Below are positions 41,062 to 50,289 of a DNA stretch of 64,000 nucleotides, piece by piece. This DNA is from Planctomycetota bacterium (GTDB taxonomy: Bacteria > Planctomycetota > UBA1135 > GCA-002686595). Each line of letters begins with the position of its first letter. Position 1 is the first letter of the stretch. The stretch covers positions 66,821 to 130,820 of the forward strand of contig NZBA01000012.1 in NCBI GenBank assembly GCA_002686265.1, in the 5' to 3' direction. Made by a program: the position numbers and the translations under genes. The notes beneath the pieces were generated by a model. It ran no database searches and was not told where the DNA came from. It was given only the letters and a program-made list of their open reading frames with translations.

Positions 41062-41964
41062 ATGGACGCCATGGCACTACTTTGCACGCTGCACGCGGAC
41101 GGTCCCGCGAGCCTGCGGCGGCTGCGCGAGGCGGGCTGCGCCTCTTTCGATGACCTCGCCTCGCTCGAACCCGAGCGCGCGGCGCAGATCTTGGCCGTCT
41201 CCCCCTCGGCGGCTCGTCGCCTGCTACGCATGGCCGAGGGCCTGCGGGAGCGCGTGGGCGACGAGTTCCTCGAGCGCGAGGAGGTCCTGCACCCCGCGGC
41301 GGCTGCCGGCGGCCCCGCCGAGGTGGCGGCGGGCACCGCGCCGGCCGATGCGGGTTGCGACGGAGCGATGGTCGAGGAGGCGATGGGGCTCTCCGATTCG
41401 CCGGCGAGTACTTTCGCTGTTCCCGTCCTCACCGCTCCTCCTGCCGCGGAAGACGACCGTGCGCTCGTCGAGCGAGTGCTCGAGCGCTGGCGGGAGCGCG
41501 ATGCGGGGGCTCCCGCGCCCGAGGGAGCCGTGGCCGACGCCTTTGCGGCGGCCTTCGAGCCTGCCTCCGACCTCTGCCCGGGTGTGATCGACGGCCTCGA
41601 CGAGGCCCAGCGCGGCGTGTTGCTCGAGGCCGGCTACAGCACTTTGAGCGACGTGGCCGAAGGGGACGCGACCGAGGTCGCTCGCACCTGCGGCATCGGG
41701 TACTCGCAGGTGCGCCGGATCCAGTTTCTGGCGCGGCGCGCGCTCTCGTCCCGCGAGGAGGCGTACGCCGTGAACGACGAGCTGATCCCCACGCCCCCGA
41801 CCGGGTCCGGCGTGGGCGACAAGCGGGCCGGCGAGCGCATCTCCCTGGCCTTCCCCCCCGCTCCCGGGCCGAGCCCCGACCCCGTGCCCGTCGCGCCGTT
41901 CGAGCCCGTGAACAGGGAACGCGAGTCCGTGAACAGGGAACGGGCCGGCGGCCCCTTCGCCTGA
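41062..41964 (+). CDS. protein with two helix-hairpin-helix modules
   Basis: A 300-residue protein of no named family. Residues about 14-65 (LRRLREAGCASFDDLASLEP, then QILAVSPSAARRLLRMAEGL) and about 177-232 (LDEAQRGVLLEAGYSTLSDV and the following GIGYSQVRRIQFLARRAL) each look like HhH modules of the DUF4332/RpoA-C-terminal type. These usually bind DNA without strong sequence preference. The segment between them is acidic and Pro/Ala-rich. The tail ends in a short duplicated unit (VNRERESVNRER). AAGGAG sits upstream of the ATG. The gene follows the ParA-like gene by 61 bases. Confidence 0.75.
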   Translation: MDAMALLCTLHADGPASLRRLREAGCASFDDLASLEPERAAQILAVSPSAARRLLRMAEGLRERVGDEFLEREEVLHPAAAAGGPAEVAAGTAPADAGCDGAMVEEAMGLSDSPASTFAVPVLTAPPAAEDDRALVERVLERWRERDAGAPAPEGAVADAFAAAFEPASDLCPGVIDGLDEAQRGVLLEAGYSTLSDVAEGDATEVARTCGIGYSQVRRIQFLARRALSSREEAYAVNDELIPTPPTGSGVGDKRAGERISLAFPPAPGPSPDPVPVAPFEPVNRERESVNRERAGGPFA

Positions 41965-42032
41965 GAGGGCCACGAGCCGCGGCCCCTCCCGGTCGCTATC
42001 CTGGAGGGCGGTCGCCGCCGACCGTCCTCTCC

Positions 42033-43196
42033 ATGGCTCCTTCCCTCCCGTCGCGCCTTGTCGCCGCCCTGGTACTCGCCACGCTCCCTTGCGCCGCGAG
42101 CGGACCCGCCGGTTGGGACGGGGAACACCTCGCGCCCGACGGGCGCCCCGGCCTGGGTGTGACCCGCAGTGCCCGTGAGCTCGGCCGCCTCTTCCATCCC
42201 AGCGACGACGCGGAGCGGAGGATGCTGGCCGGGATCATCGGGCTCGAAGGAGACATCCTCGTCCTGCGCGAGGAATCCGTACGGGCCTACCGCGCGGCGG
42301 GCTACTTCGACCTCCTGGGCGCCGGGGAGCTCGATGAGCTGCACGGGGCCTTCCCGAGCTTCCGATCCGAGGTGCTCGAGCACGTCGGTCGCGGCGGCGA
42401 GGTTGCGGCCCGCCTCTTTCTGGACTTGCGCTTCCGTCTGCGGCGTGGGTTGTTGGATCGCTTCGAGCATGAGGCGCGCGAGGTACGCGACGGCCTGGCC
42501 CTCTTGCGCGCCTCCGCCGAGGGATTCGTCCTGCTCAAGGACGTGGAAGCACAGCGGATCGCCGGGCGTGTCGACCTCGCGAGCGCCCTCCTGCGAGCGC
42601 TTCGCCTGGACCTCGAGGCTCTCCGGCAGACCGGCAGCACTCACGCGCCGGGGGTGCCCGACGAGGGCTGGTGCGAGGAGCTTCTCTTGCTGGCGGCGGC
42701 GCCGGACACGGCGCGCACGGGCCTCGCGGATCTCGAGCGGCGGCTCGAGGAGCGCCGCACGCGCCTCGCCGCGGCTCTCTTCTTCCCCCGCGCAGCCTCG
42801 CACTCGGCGGAGGCTTGCGCCCTGCGCGCGGGCGCGAGCGACCAGGCCGTCCTGGCCCTGCCGGGGATCCGCGAGCTCCTGCCGGAAACCGAGGAGGGAC
42901 GCACCGCGCGCCCCGAGGTAGCGGCGCTTGCCGCGAGCCACCGCCACGCCCGTGCCCTGCGCCTGGCGGTCGAGGCCTTGGCGCTCGATCCGCTCAACGA
43001 GGAGCTGTGCTACTTGGCCGGCGTCGCCGGGGCCTTCCTGCTCGACCCACGGGAGGTGCGCGCCTGGTTCGATCGCTACCTGGCCCTGCGCGGAATCCGA
43101 GCGGGGGACGACCGCACCTACCGCGACCGTGCTCTGAGCGCGGAGGAGGCGCGTGCCCTCGCGGCGGTGCAGAGCGTGGGCTTGGGGCGGCGCTGA
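42033..43196 (+). CDS. exported helical protein of unknown function
   Basis: A 387-residue protein with a signal peptide (VAALVLATLPCAASG, about 10-24). The remainder is strongly Leu/Arg/Glu-rich and alpha-helical, with a stretch of heptad-like spacing around residues 135-190 (FEHEAREVRDGLALLRASAE) and a TPR-like pair near 305-350 (LAVEALALDPLNEELCYLAG). No catalytic motif is visible. The ATG at 42033 is preferred because the signal peptide begins there. It ends at a strong hairpin shared with the convergent thioredoxin-like gene. Confidence 0.78.
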   Translation: MAPSLPSRLVAALVLATLPCAASGPAGWDGEHLAPDGRPGLGVTRSARELGRLFHPSDDAERRMLAGIIGLEGDILVLREESVRAYRAAGYFDLLGAGELDELHGAFPSFRSEVLEHVGRGGEVAARLFLDLRFRLRRGLLDRFEHEAREVRDGLALLRASAEGFVLLKDVEAQRIAGRVDLASALLRALRLDLEALRQTGSTHAPGVPDEGWCEELLLLAAAPDTARTGLADLERRLEERRTRLAAALFFPRAASHSAEACALRAGASDQAVLALPGIRELLPETEEGRTARPEVAALAASHRHARALRLAVEALALDPLNEELCYLAGVAGAFLLDPREVRAWFDRYLALRGIRAGDDRTYRDRALSAEEARALAAVQSVGLGRR

Positions 43197-43220
43197 CGCC
43201 GCGGCGCGGCGTCAGCGCCG
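43188..43220. terminator. 15-base-pair hairpin between convergent genes
   Basis: The arms 43188-43202 and 43206-43220 are perfect complements of 15 bases with a three-base loop. The hairpin overlaps the stop of the plus-strand gene at 43194-43196 and ends one base before the stop of the minus-strand gene at 43222. It probably acts as a bidirectional terminator although no T tract follows. Confidence 0.65.
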
Positions 43221-43221
43221 C

Positions 43222-44490
43222 TCACTCCCTGCCGCTGAAGGACTCGAGGCGCGCGAGCAGGGCCGAATCGCCGGGGGCGAGCTCCAGGCCGCGCTGCAAG
43301 GCCGCGCGCGCCTCGGCTTCGCGCCCGAGGCCGAACAGCGCACAGGCGAGGGCGTCCTGGTGGTCGCTGTCCGCCTCGGTGAGCGCGATCAATGTTCGTG
43401 CGACCTCGAGGGCGAAGATCCTCTCCGCTTCGTCGCTGCGCTCGCGGGCCGCGAAAAGGTCACCGACGATCTCCAGGCCGAGCTCGCGGCGCAGGGCGGC
43501 GGGGCAGCTCGGCCAGGCCAGGCGCTGGGCGTGACGCGCCCGGTCGAGGTGCTCGTCGCGCCGCCGCTCGGCGGCCAGGGCAGTCTTGTCGCGGCCCTCG
43601 CCGCGCTCGAAGTCGGCCTCGATGCCTGCCTGCTTGGCGAGGTGGCTGCGGTGCAGGCTGCGCACCCAGTACCAGCCTCGGAAGAGCAGCTCGCCGTCAG
43701 TCTCCTCGGCGAGCAGCTCCCGCACCTCGCTGTCGTCCAGCCGGGCGCGCATGCGATCGAGGGCGTCCTCGAGGACCACCGCCCGCGAGGCCGCCGTGCG
43801 ACCCTCGGGGTCGAGAACGCGGATCGCGCGCTTCTGAGCCTCGAAGAGGTCCAGCGCCTCGACGGCGCGCAGCTTGAGGGCCAGCTCCCAGCGGCTGCGC
43901 GTGCTCGTGGGATCGAACCCGACCTCCCGCTCGATCCGCTCCCGGACGCGGTCGAGCTGCACTCCCGAGTCGCTGAACTCACCGAAGCTCCGTAGCTTCA
44001 AGACCAGGTCCAACCGAGCGATGATGTCGTCCTCGTCCGCGGCGAGGGCCGCGCGCAGACCGGGCAGGGTGCCCTCGTCGCGGGCGATGCGCGCCAGCTC
44101 CTCGCGCATGCGGGGGGGCGACTGGAAACCGAGCAGGATGTCGCGTGGGGAGCCGTCGGGCTGCAGGAAGACCAGTGCCGGGAGCGAGCGGATGCCCAGG
44201 GCGTTCGTGAGCGGAACGGCGTCGCGCTCGTCGGTGTTCTGGGAGAAGCACAGGTACGGCGCGAGGGCGGTGACCACCCCCTCGTCGCTGAAGGTGACGC
44301 GGTCGAGATGGTTGCAGGGTTCGCACCAGGGAGCCCAGAAGTCGATGAACACCCCGCGCTCGCTCTGGTCGGCCTCCGCCAACAGCTCCTCGAAGGAGCC
44401 CTCGAACCAGGGCAGCTTGCCCTTCGCGGGCGTGTCCTGGGCCGTTATCGGTGAGGCGAGGGCTGCGAGCAGGATCGGGAGGAACGACAT
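43222..44490 (-). CDS. exported thioredoxin-fold protein with TPR-like C-terminus
   Basis: A 422-residue protein. A signal peptide (about 1-18) precedes a thioredoxin domain with FIDFWAPWCEPCNHLDRVTF, active site CEPC near residues 56-59, and cis-Pro at SLPALVFL (about 100-107). This arrangement resembles the DsbD C-terminal or YbbN-like thioredoxin fold. The rest (about 135-420) is helical and contains TPR-like units at the C-terminus (ALACALFGLGREAEARAALQ). It probably performs thiol-disulfide exchange in the periplasm. The gene is convergent with its neighbour, and its 5' side is divergent from the aminotransferase gene. Confidence 0.88.
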   Translation of the reverse strand: MSFLPILLAALASPITAQDTPAKGKLPWFEGSFEELLAEADQSERGVFIDFWAPWCEPCNHLDRVTFSDEGVVTALAPYLCFSQNTDERDAVPLTNALGIRSLPALVFLQPDGSPRDILLGFQSPPRMREELARIARDEGTLPGLRAALAADEDDIIARLDLVLKLRSFGEFSDSGVQLDRVRERIEREVGFDPTSTRSRWELALKLRAVEALDLFEAQKRAIRVLDPEGRTAASRAVVLEDALDRMRARLDDSEVRELLAEETDGELLFRGWYWVRSLHRSHLAKQAGIEADFERGEGRDKTALAAERRRDEHLDRARHAQRLAWPSCPAALRRELGLEIVGDLFAARERSDEAERIFALEVARTLIALTEADSDHQDALACALFGLGREAEARAALQRGLELAPGDSALLARLESFSGRE

Positions 44491-44631
44491 GGGAGTTCTG
44501 GTCGGCGCTCGGCTTGGGGAGACTATACTGTGTGGTCTCCCGTGGCGGCGATGCAGCCCTCGCCGAGCCGCCCGGCATCTGGCCCCGCCGGCGCGCGCGG
44601 GAGCCGGTGGACATCACCCCGGCGGCAGCCT

Positions 44632-45885
44632 GTGAGTTCGACAATCGCAACACCCTTCGACACGACCTTGATCCCCGGCGTCTCCGACCGACCGGGGGAC
44701 GACCCGATCTTCAGCCTCAACGCCGAGGCGTCCCAGCGGGCCGCGACGGGCGAGTCCGTCCTGAACGCGACCCTGGGAGCCTTGATGGACGAGGAGGGCC
44801 GCCTGGCGGTCATGCCCTCGGTGTCACGCGCCATCGCGGGCGTTCCGGCCGAGGTCGCCGCGGCCTACGCGCCGATCTCCGGCCCGCCGGCCTTCCTCGA
44901 GGCCGTGACGCGCGACACCTTCGGCACGAGCCCCCTGGCGGAAACCTGCGTGGCCACCGCCACCGCCGGCGCCACCGGCGGGCTGGCCCACGCGATCGCG
45001 ACCTTCCTCGAGCGCGGTCAGGCACTGTTGACCACCGACTACTTCTGGTCGCCCTACAAGATCATCGCCTCCCACGCTGGCCGCGAGGTCGAGCAGTTCG
45101 AGATGTTCGACGATGCGGGTGCGTTCCACCTGCAGGCCTTCGAGAAGGCCCTCGTCGAGCTGATCGCGCGCCAGGGCCGGGCGCTGATCCTGTTCAACTT
45201 CCCCTGTCACAACCCGACCGGCTACTCCCTGGACGAGGCCGAGTGGGAGGGCGTGGCCGAGATCGTCGCGCGCTGCGGGACCGAGGCGCCGGTCGCGTTC
45301 CTCGTGGACCTGGCCTACGCGCACTTCGGAGCACCCGGATCGGAGAGCTGGGTGCGCCACGTCGAGCGCATGGCCGAGAGCGCCCAGGTGCTCGTGGCCT
45401 GGACCGCTTCCAAGGCCTACGCACAGTACGGTTCCCGGGTCGGCGCTTTGCTCGCGCCCAACCGCGACTCCGACGAGCGCCTGCGCATCGCCAACGCCCT
45501 CGGCTACGCGTGTCGCGGCACCTGGTCCAACTGCAACCATCTCGGCATGCTCGCGATGACCGAGTTGCTCGTGAACGAAGAGCTTCGCACCGCGGTCGAA
45601 GAGGAGCGAGCCCAGCTGCGGCGCCTGCTCGCCGAGCGCGTGCGCCTGTTCAACACGGAGGCTTCGCGAGCGGGCCTGCACTACCCGCGCTATGAGGGTG
45701 GCTTCTTCGTGACCGTCTTCACCGAAGCTTCGCAGCGCGCGGCGGAGCGCATGCGCGAATCGGGCGTTTTTGTCGTCCCCATCCGCGGCGCCTTGCGCGT
45801 CGCCATGTGCTCGACACCGGCGGCGCAGATCCCGCGCCTGGTCGCTGCTCTCGAGGAGGGCGTCACGGCGGGGGCGAGAGAGTGA
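44632..45885 (+). CDS. class I/II aminotransferase (PLP-dependent)
   Basis: A 417-residue PLP enzyme of the aspartate/aromatic aminotransferase group. The PLP-phosphate loop TATAGATGGLAHAIA (about 106-120), the substrate/PLP region LFNFPCHNPTGYSLD near 190, the VDLAYAHFG segment with the PLP Asp/Tyr (about 226), and the Schiff-base Lys in WTASKAYAQYGSRVG near 262 are all visible. The GTG at 44632 gives a normal N-terminus; the longer frame to 44530 has an Arg/Pro-rich leader that is unlikely. Substrate may be aspartate or tyrosine. Stop and next start overlap as GTGA, so it is coupled to upp. Confidence 0.9.
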   Translation: MSSTIATPFDTTLIPGVSDRPGDDPIFSLNAEASQRAATGESVLNATLGALMDEEGRLAVMPSVSRAIAGVPAEVAAAYAPISGPPAFLEAVTRDTFGTSPLAETCVATATAGATGGLAHAIATFLERGQALLTTDYFWSPYKIIASHAGREVEQFEMFDDAGAFHLQAFEKALVELIARQGRALILFNFPCHNPTGYSLDEAEWEGVAEIVARCGTEAPVAFLVDLAYAHFGAPGSESWVRHVERMAESAQVLVAWTASKAYAQYGSRVGALLAPNRDSDERLRIANALGYACRGTWSNCNHLGMLAMTELLVNEELRTAVEEERAQLRRLLAERVRLFNTEASRAGLHYPRYEGGFFVTVFTEASQRAAERMRESGVFVVPIRGALRVAMCSTPAAQIPRLVAALEEGVTAGARE

Positions 45886-46706
45886 GCACGGGCCCCGAGG
45901 AGCAGGCGGAGCTCGAGGATCGCACCGGGTCGGGAGAGCTCTCTCACGCCTACGGCCCCCGCGTTCACATTCTAGACAACCTGCTCCTACGCAGCGGCCT
46001 GGCGCGCATGAGCTCTCCGGCGCCGCGCCTGCACGAGGTGATCGACCTCCTGCGGTGTGCGTACGAAAGCCTGCTCATGGCGGCCAGCCGCGAGCTCCCC
46101 AGCGTTGACGCCGAAGTCGAGACGCGCATGGCCCAGGCGCACCCCCGCGAGGGCGTGTTTCGCGGTCAGATCCTCGATCCGAAGACCCCGATCGTCGTTT
46201 GTGACGTGATCCGCGCGGGGCTGATCCCGGCACAGATCTGCTTCGAGCGCCTGCTCTCCGTCCTGCCCGACTCGCTCCTGCGCCTGGATCACCTGAACAT
46301 GTCGCGCGTCTGCGACGAAGAGGGGCACGTCGTTGGCGTGGACCTCGCGGGGAGCAAGGTCGGCGGTTCGGTCGAGGACGCGGTGCTCGTGATCCCCGAC
46401 CCGATGGGCGCCACGGGCTCGACCATCGTGCGCGCCGTCGAGCACTACGTCGCCCACCACGGGACGCCGAGGAAGATCATCGTCCTGCCGATGATCGCCA
46501 CGCCCGAGTTCCTGCGGACCGTGCTCGACATCCGCGAGGACTTGGTCGTCTACACCGCACGCCTCGACCGCGGCCTCTCGCCCCCCGACGTCTTGTCCTT
46601 GCCTCCCGGCGTGGACTGGGAGCGTGAGCGAGGCTTGAACGAGCACAGCTACATCCTCCCCGGCGCGGGGGGAATGGGCGAGGTGCTCAACAACTCCTGG
46701 TGTTGA
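45882..46706 (+). CDS. upp: uracil phosphoribosyltransferase-like
   Basis: A 274-residue enzyme joining uracil and PRPP to UMP in the salvage pathway. The PRPP-binding motif is VLVIPDPMGATGSTIVRAVE (about 168-187; canonical DPMLATGGS with Gly and Ser changes). Preceding are VVCDVIRAGLIPAQICFERL and the HLNMSRVC region. Following are KIIVLPMIATPEFLRTV and the terminal PGAGGMGEVLNN loop. It is longer than usual (about 210) because of an N-terminal extension of about 25 residues and an insertion near 85. The GTG at 45882 overlaps the aminotransferase stop. An inverted repeat spans the stop codon. Substrate could differ from uracil because of the motif changes. Confidence 0.88.
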   Translation: MSTGPEEQAELEDRTGSGELSHAYGPRVHILDNLLLRSGLARMSSPAPRLHEVIDLLRCAYESLLMAASRELPSVDAEVETRMAQAHPREGVFRGQILDPKTPIVVCDVIRAGLIPAQICFERLLSVLPDSLLRLDHLNMSRVCDEEGHVVGVDLAGSKVGGSVEDAVLVIPDPMGATGSTIVRAVEHYVAHHGTPRKIIVLPMIATPEFLRTVLDIREDLVVYTARLDRGLSPPDVLSLPPGVDWERERGLNEHSYILPGAGGMGEVLNNSWC

Positions 46707-46727
46707 GTCTTGGTGTTGAGCACCTCG
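46679..46727 (+). repeat. 14-base perfect inverted repeat around the upp stop
   Basis: Arms 46679-46692 and 46714-46727 are perfect complements (CGAGGTGCTCAACA and its reverse). The 21-base loop contains the upp stop (46704-46706). A TGGTGTTGAG unit occurs twice (46698-46707 and 46711-46720), so the hairpin has an alternative partner. It may stabilise or terminate the transcript; there is no T tract. Confidence 0.7.
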
Positions 46728-46749
46728 GCGCCGGGGCGAGCGACTCGGT

Positions 46750-47220
46750 TCAACGCAGTTCGAGCCGGTCGAGCCTGAAGAAGTCGTAGAGATCGCCGTT
46801 GCTCCGCCGGGTGTGGGCGAGGATCGCGGTCGAGTCCATGAAGACGCTCGCGACCGCGGCGCCTTCGGGGACGAGCTTCTCGACCCCCGCCACCATGCGC
46901 GCGATCTCCTCTCGCCGTCCCGCCGGCCGCTACCAGGGGTTCTCGCTTCCCCAGACGAGGCCGCAGAGCAGGGCGAGCCGCACGGCGAGCAGGGCCGTGG
47001 CTCGGACGCGCCCGCCGCTCACGGAGAGACTCGTTGCCAGGACGGCCGGCAGCAGCAGGGCCGGCAAGACCTGGACCCGGCCCACCGACCAGGCCGCTGG
47101 CAGGGCCAGCAGCGCGCCGAGCGCGAGGGTTGCGGTAAGGGTGCGGGTGGTGAAGAGAGCGCAGCCGTCGCGGTCGAGGAGCCGGGCCGCTTCGACGCCC
47201 CGCTCCGCCGCGACGCGGTC
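46750..47220 (-). pseudogene. truncated copy of the GT-C-like membrane protein
   Basis: The minus strand from about 47220 to 46750 encodes sequence matching part of the intact gene at 50290-52152: ARLLDRDGCALFTTRTLTAT, then LPAAWSVGRVQVLPALLLP and LVWGSENPW. There a TAG (46930-46932) replaces the Tyr codon of the intact WYRPPGR. The frame then resumes with RREEIARMVAGVEKLVPEGA and AILAHTRR. It jumps directly to NGDLYDFFRLDRLELR and a TGA, omitting about 100 residues present in the intact protein. The N-terminal two thirds are absent. The stop and the deletion show a decayed paralogue. Confidence 0.85.
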
Positions 47221-47401
47221 ACGACAGTGAAGGTGAGGAACGTGGCCCGCGCTGCGGAGGCCAGGCAGGCCTTCGGCCGCGGCGCCCTCGCGGAGGGGGC
47301 TCGCTTCCTGGCCTGGGAGGGATGGCGTATCCTGAAGCCTGGCCCGGGGAGCACGCGTTCGGCCCACCTCCCGGGCTCAGGACAACCAGGGAAGGTTCAT
47401 C
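47221..47401. other. intergenic region upstream of the G8 protein gene
   Basis: Between the pseudogene end and the ATG of the G8-domain gene. The G8 start codon at 47402 is preceded by AGGGAAGG, a fair ribosome binding site. No other signal was recognised. Confidence 0.35.
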
Positions 47402-50071
47402 ATGTTCCTCCGCATCTTCCTCCTCTGCTCCCTCGCCAGCCCGGCTCTCGCGCTGCGTCGCCCGTACACGCAGCTCCCGCTCCAGGACCGGGTGAGCCCG
47501 TGTTTCATCCCACCCCCGGGCGCCGCGCTGTGGTCGGATCCCGCGTCCTGGCTGGCGGGTGTCCCCGGTCCCGGCGACTGCGTGACGATCCAGGTCGGCA
47601 CGACCATGTACCTCGACACCTCTAGCGCCGCGCTGGGAGGGCTGAGTGTCCAGGGCGAGTTGGTCATGTTGTGCGGTGACTACACGATCACCTCCGACTG
47701 GATTCAGGTGACCGGACTGCTCAAGGTCGGAGACTACGGGCACCGCTTCCACCACCAAGCCAGAATCGTGCTCACCGACGACTGGGACTGCACGTCTCCG
47801 ATCATCTCGAACGAGCCGGTTGTGGGCACGGTCCTCGGACCACCGGTCATGGCCGTCCAGGACGCGGGCGTGCTGCGCTTGATCGGTGCCGACACGGGAG
47901 CCTCCTGGACCCGCCTGGCGACGACGGCGTGGAAGGACCAGAACGTCCTGAAGCTCCTCCAGTCACCGGGGTGGAAGCCGGGGCAACGCATCGTGATCGC
48001 CTCCACCGACTTCGACATGAATCAGGCGGAGGAACACGTCATCGAGAGCATCGCCGGGGACACCATCACGCTCACCCAGAACCTGACCCACACCCACTGG
48101 GGAGAGACCGAGGGACAGTCTTTCGACGGGAGCGGCATCGAGGAGCGGGCCGAGGTCGCGCTCCTCGATCGCAACGTCATCGTGGAAGGCGTGCAGGTCG
48201 GTGGAGCCAACGCGGGTCACACCCTGGTCATGGAGTCCGGTGTCGCTGGAACGCCACGAGGGGAGCTGGATTCCGTCGAGCTCCGCTACCTCGGCAATCA
48301 GGGTGCGCTGGGTCGATACCCGGTGCACTTCCACCACGTCGGGAACGCGACGGGCTCCTTCGTGCGCAACTGCAGTATCCACGAGACCTACAACCGCGCG
48401 ATCACGCTCCACATGTCCCAGAACGTCGAGGCCACGGGCAACGTCTCCTACGATTGCCTGGGGCACGCCTTCTTCTTCGAGGACACCAGCGTGATGAAGT
48501 GTGTCGTGACCGGCAATCTCGGGCTCTCGACGAAGGCCACCACGACCTTGCCCTCCGATGCTCGGCCCGCGACTTTCTGGGTGCACAATCCCCAGAACCT
48601 AATCGACGACAACGCGGCTGCGGGCTCGGAGGGCGTCGGCTTCTGGTTCGAGACCGATCACGGCGATCCGAGTCCGTGGGCGTCGTTCAGTGGAAACGTC
48701 GCCCACTCGAACGATGACAGCGGCTTCATGCAGGACGAGCGTCGGCCCGCGCCACAACCGGCCTCGGTCTACAAGGACCTCACGGCCTACAAGAACCGTC
48801 GCTTCGGAATCTGGCTGCGCACCTATGGCGAGGCGATCATCTCGGACGGCCAGTTCGCCGACAATCGCTGCGGTGTCTACTTCGCCTCCGAGGGTTTCCA
48901 GTTCAACCTGTTCGAGCACATCATCGGGGGCACGGGGAGCACCACGGGAATCTCGAAGGCCTGGCTGCTCGATTCCCTCGTGATCGGCGAGACCGCCAAT
49001 GTGGGCCTGCCGCTGAGTTGCGAAGAGCAGCTGGCCGGACGCAGCCTGCCGCAGAAGTCGGCGGATGGCGGTCCCCTGCTGCCCGCGTGGACCACCCTGG
49101 CCGGGGTCGAGATCTACGACGGCTTCATCGGGATCGAGGACTGCGTGTTCGCGGAGTTCAGGGACAAGTCCCTCTCGAACGGGAGCTGTTCGTTCGACCG
49201 CAAGGCTGGCGCGCTGCACCAGGTCTTCCACTACAACCCCTGGTCCGTTGATCCGCGCAACTCCGTCAGGGGCCTCAGCTTCATCAACGACGCGTCGACG
49301 ACCACCAGAGGGGTGTACATGCGCACTCCCCAGGGAATCCAGCCCCCTTGGTGGTGTACCAGCACCTACAACCTCGACGACGGCGGTCTGGCCAATGTCA
49401 TTCTGCAGGACAAGGACGGCTGCCTCGGCACGTCTCCGGGCAGCAGCGTCTACCCGATCAACCCGTTCTTGGACCCGACCTCGGGTGCGACCCTCAACGC
49501 CGATTGGAATGCCATGGTGACGGGCGGTCCCCCCGCGACGCCCTACGCCCAGTTGGACTTCGCCCAGCTCTACTACTTCGACCCGGACTCGACCGTCACC
49601 TTGGACGGCAAGCCCGTGCTCGCGTTCGCCGGCTTGCATGCCCTGCTTCGCAACCAGTGGTTCGTGAAGGGGGGGCCGGTGCTCGACATCTGCGATGTGA
49701 CAACGGAGCGGCCCATCCCGCGCATCGTGACCAACGTCATCACGGACGACGTCTACGAGTACTACTACGATCCGGTGTTACCGACGACGGATTGGCCCGA
49801 GCAGATCTCGATCTCCTTGCAGTTCACGGAGCCGGGCCGCTGGGTCTACGTGACGATCCCCCTCGCCGCGCTACCCCCGGCCAAGGAGGTCATTGTCAAT
49901 GGCGAGCAGGCGACGATGGCGCCCGATGCTCAAGCCCTCTACACGGGGCCCGGCAACGAGTGGTGGTATGACGCCGCCTCACAGCGGATCCACCTCAAGA
50001 TCATCACGGGAGGGAGCGGCTCCACCGTCGATGACGGGGAGCGCTCGACGTTCGTCGTGAACTACCCGTAG
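47402..50071 (+). CDS. G8-domain / parallel beta-helix exported protein (CEMIP-like)
   Basis: An 889-residue secreted protein. A signal peptide (about 1-17) is followed by a G8 domain (about 45-180) with SDPASWLAGVPGPGDCVTI and the later WIQVTGLLKVG. A PbH1-type beta-helix (about 245-500) carries GRYPVHFHHVGNATGSFVRN and the following NCSIHETYNRAITLHMSQN and GHAFFFEDTS rungs. These closely resemble the CEMIP/PKHD1 family, members of which bind or depolymerise hyaluronan in animals. Positions with His in this region may be part of the binding site. The C-terminus (about 640-889) has a jelly-roll character. A role in host- or algae-derived glycosaminoglycan or polysaccharide use is inference. 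Confidence 0.9.
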   Translation: MFLRIFLLCSLASPALALRRPYTQLPLQDRVSPCFIPPPGAALWSDPASWLAGVPGPGDCVTIQVGTTMYLDTSSAALGGLSVQGELVMLCGDYTITSDWIQVTGLLKVGDYGHRFHHQARIVLTDDWDCTSPIISNEPVVGTVLGPPVMAVQDAGVLRLIGADTGASWTRLATTAWKDQNVLKLLQSPGWKPGQRIVIASTDFDMNQAEEHVIESIAGDTITLTQNLTHTHWGETEGQSFDGSGIEERAEVALLDRNVIVEGVQVGGANAGHTLVMESGVAGTPRGELDSVELRYLGNQGALGRYPVHFHHVGNATGSFVRNCSIHETYNRAITLHMSQNVEATGNVSYDCLGHAFFFEDTSVMKCVVTGNLGLSTKATTTLPSDARPATFWVHNPQNLIDDNAAAGSEGVGFWFETDHGDPSPWASFSGNVAHSNDDSGFMQDERRPAPQPASVYKDLTAYKNRRFGIWLRTYGEAIISDGQFADNRCGVYFASEGFQFNLFEHIIGGTGSTTGISKAWLLDSLVIGETANVGLPLSCEEQLAGRSLPQKSADGGPLLPAWTTLAGVEIYDGFIGIEDCVFAEFRDKSLSNGSCSFDRKAGALHQVFHYNPWSVDPRNSVRGLSFINDASTTTRGVYMRTPQGIQPPWWCTSTYNLDDGGLANVILQDKDGCLGTSPGSSVYPINPFLDPTSGATLNADWNAMVTGGPPATPYAQLDFAQLYYFDPDSTVTLDGKPVLAFAGLHALLRNQWFVKGGPVLDICDVTTERPIPRIVTNVITDDVYEYYYDPVLPTTDWPEQISISLQFTEPGRWVYVTIPLAALPPAKEVIVNGEQATMAPDAQALYTGPGNEWWYDAASQRIHLKIITGGSGSTVDDGERSTFVVNYP

Positions 50072-50289
50072 GGCCATGGTGGGTGTGAGCGATGGCTCCC
50101 ATGCGCACACTCGTTCGCGTCACGCTGTCGCCGGCGGTCCTCGCGGCCCCCAGCCTGGCCGCCACCGAAGGCGAGGCCAGCGCGATCACCCAGGGCAGCG
50201 CCAATCCACCAACGCCTGGTGCTGAGTCGAGGCCCGGCGCCGGGAGACCGCGTCGGTGAGCGGGCTCCGCCCGCGTCAGGCGCGGAGGT
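50072..50289. other. intergenic region between G8 and GT-C-like genes
   Basis: A 218-base convergent region. A 55-codon frame (50092-50259, plus) begins with a signal-peptide-like MRTLVRVTLSPAVLAAPSLA but has no ribosome binding site and a low-complexity tail, so I do not call it a gene. No terminator was seen. Confidence 0.35.

Noticed and set aside
50092..50259. A 55-codon plus-strand frame with a signal-peptide-like start
   Set aside because: No ribosome binding site, low-complexity tail and no match; retained only as a note in the intergenic entry.
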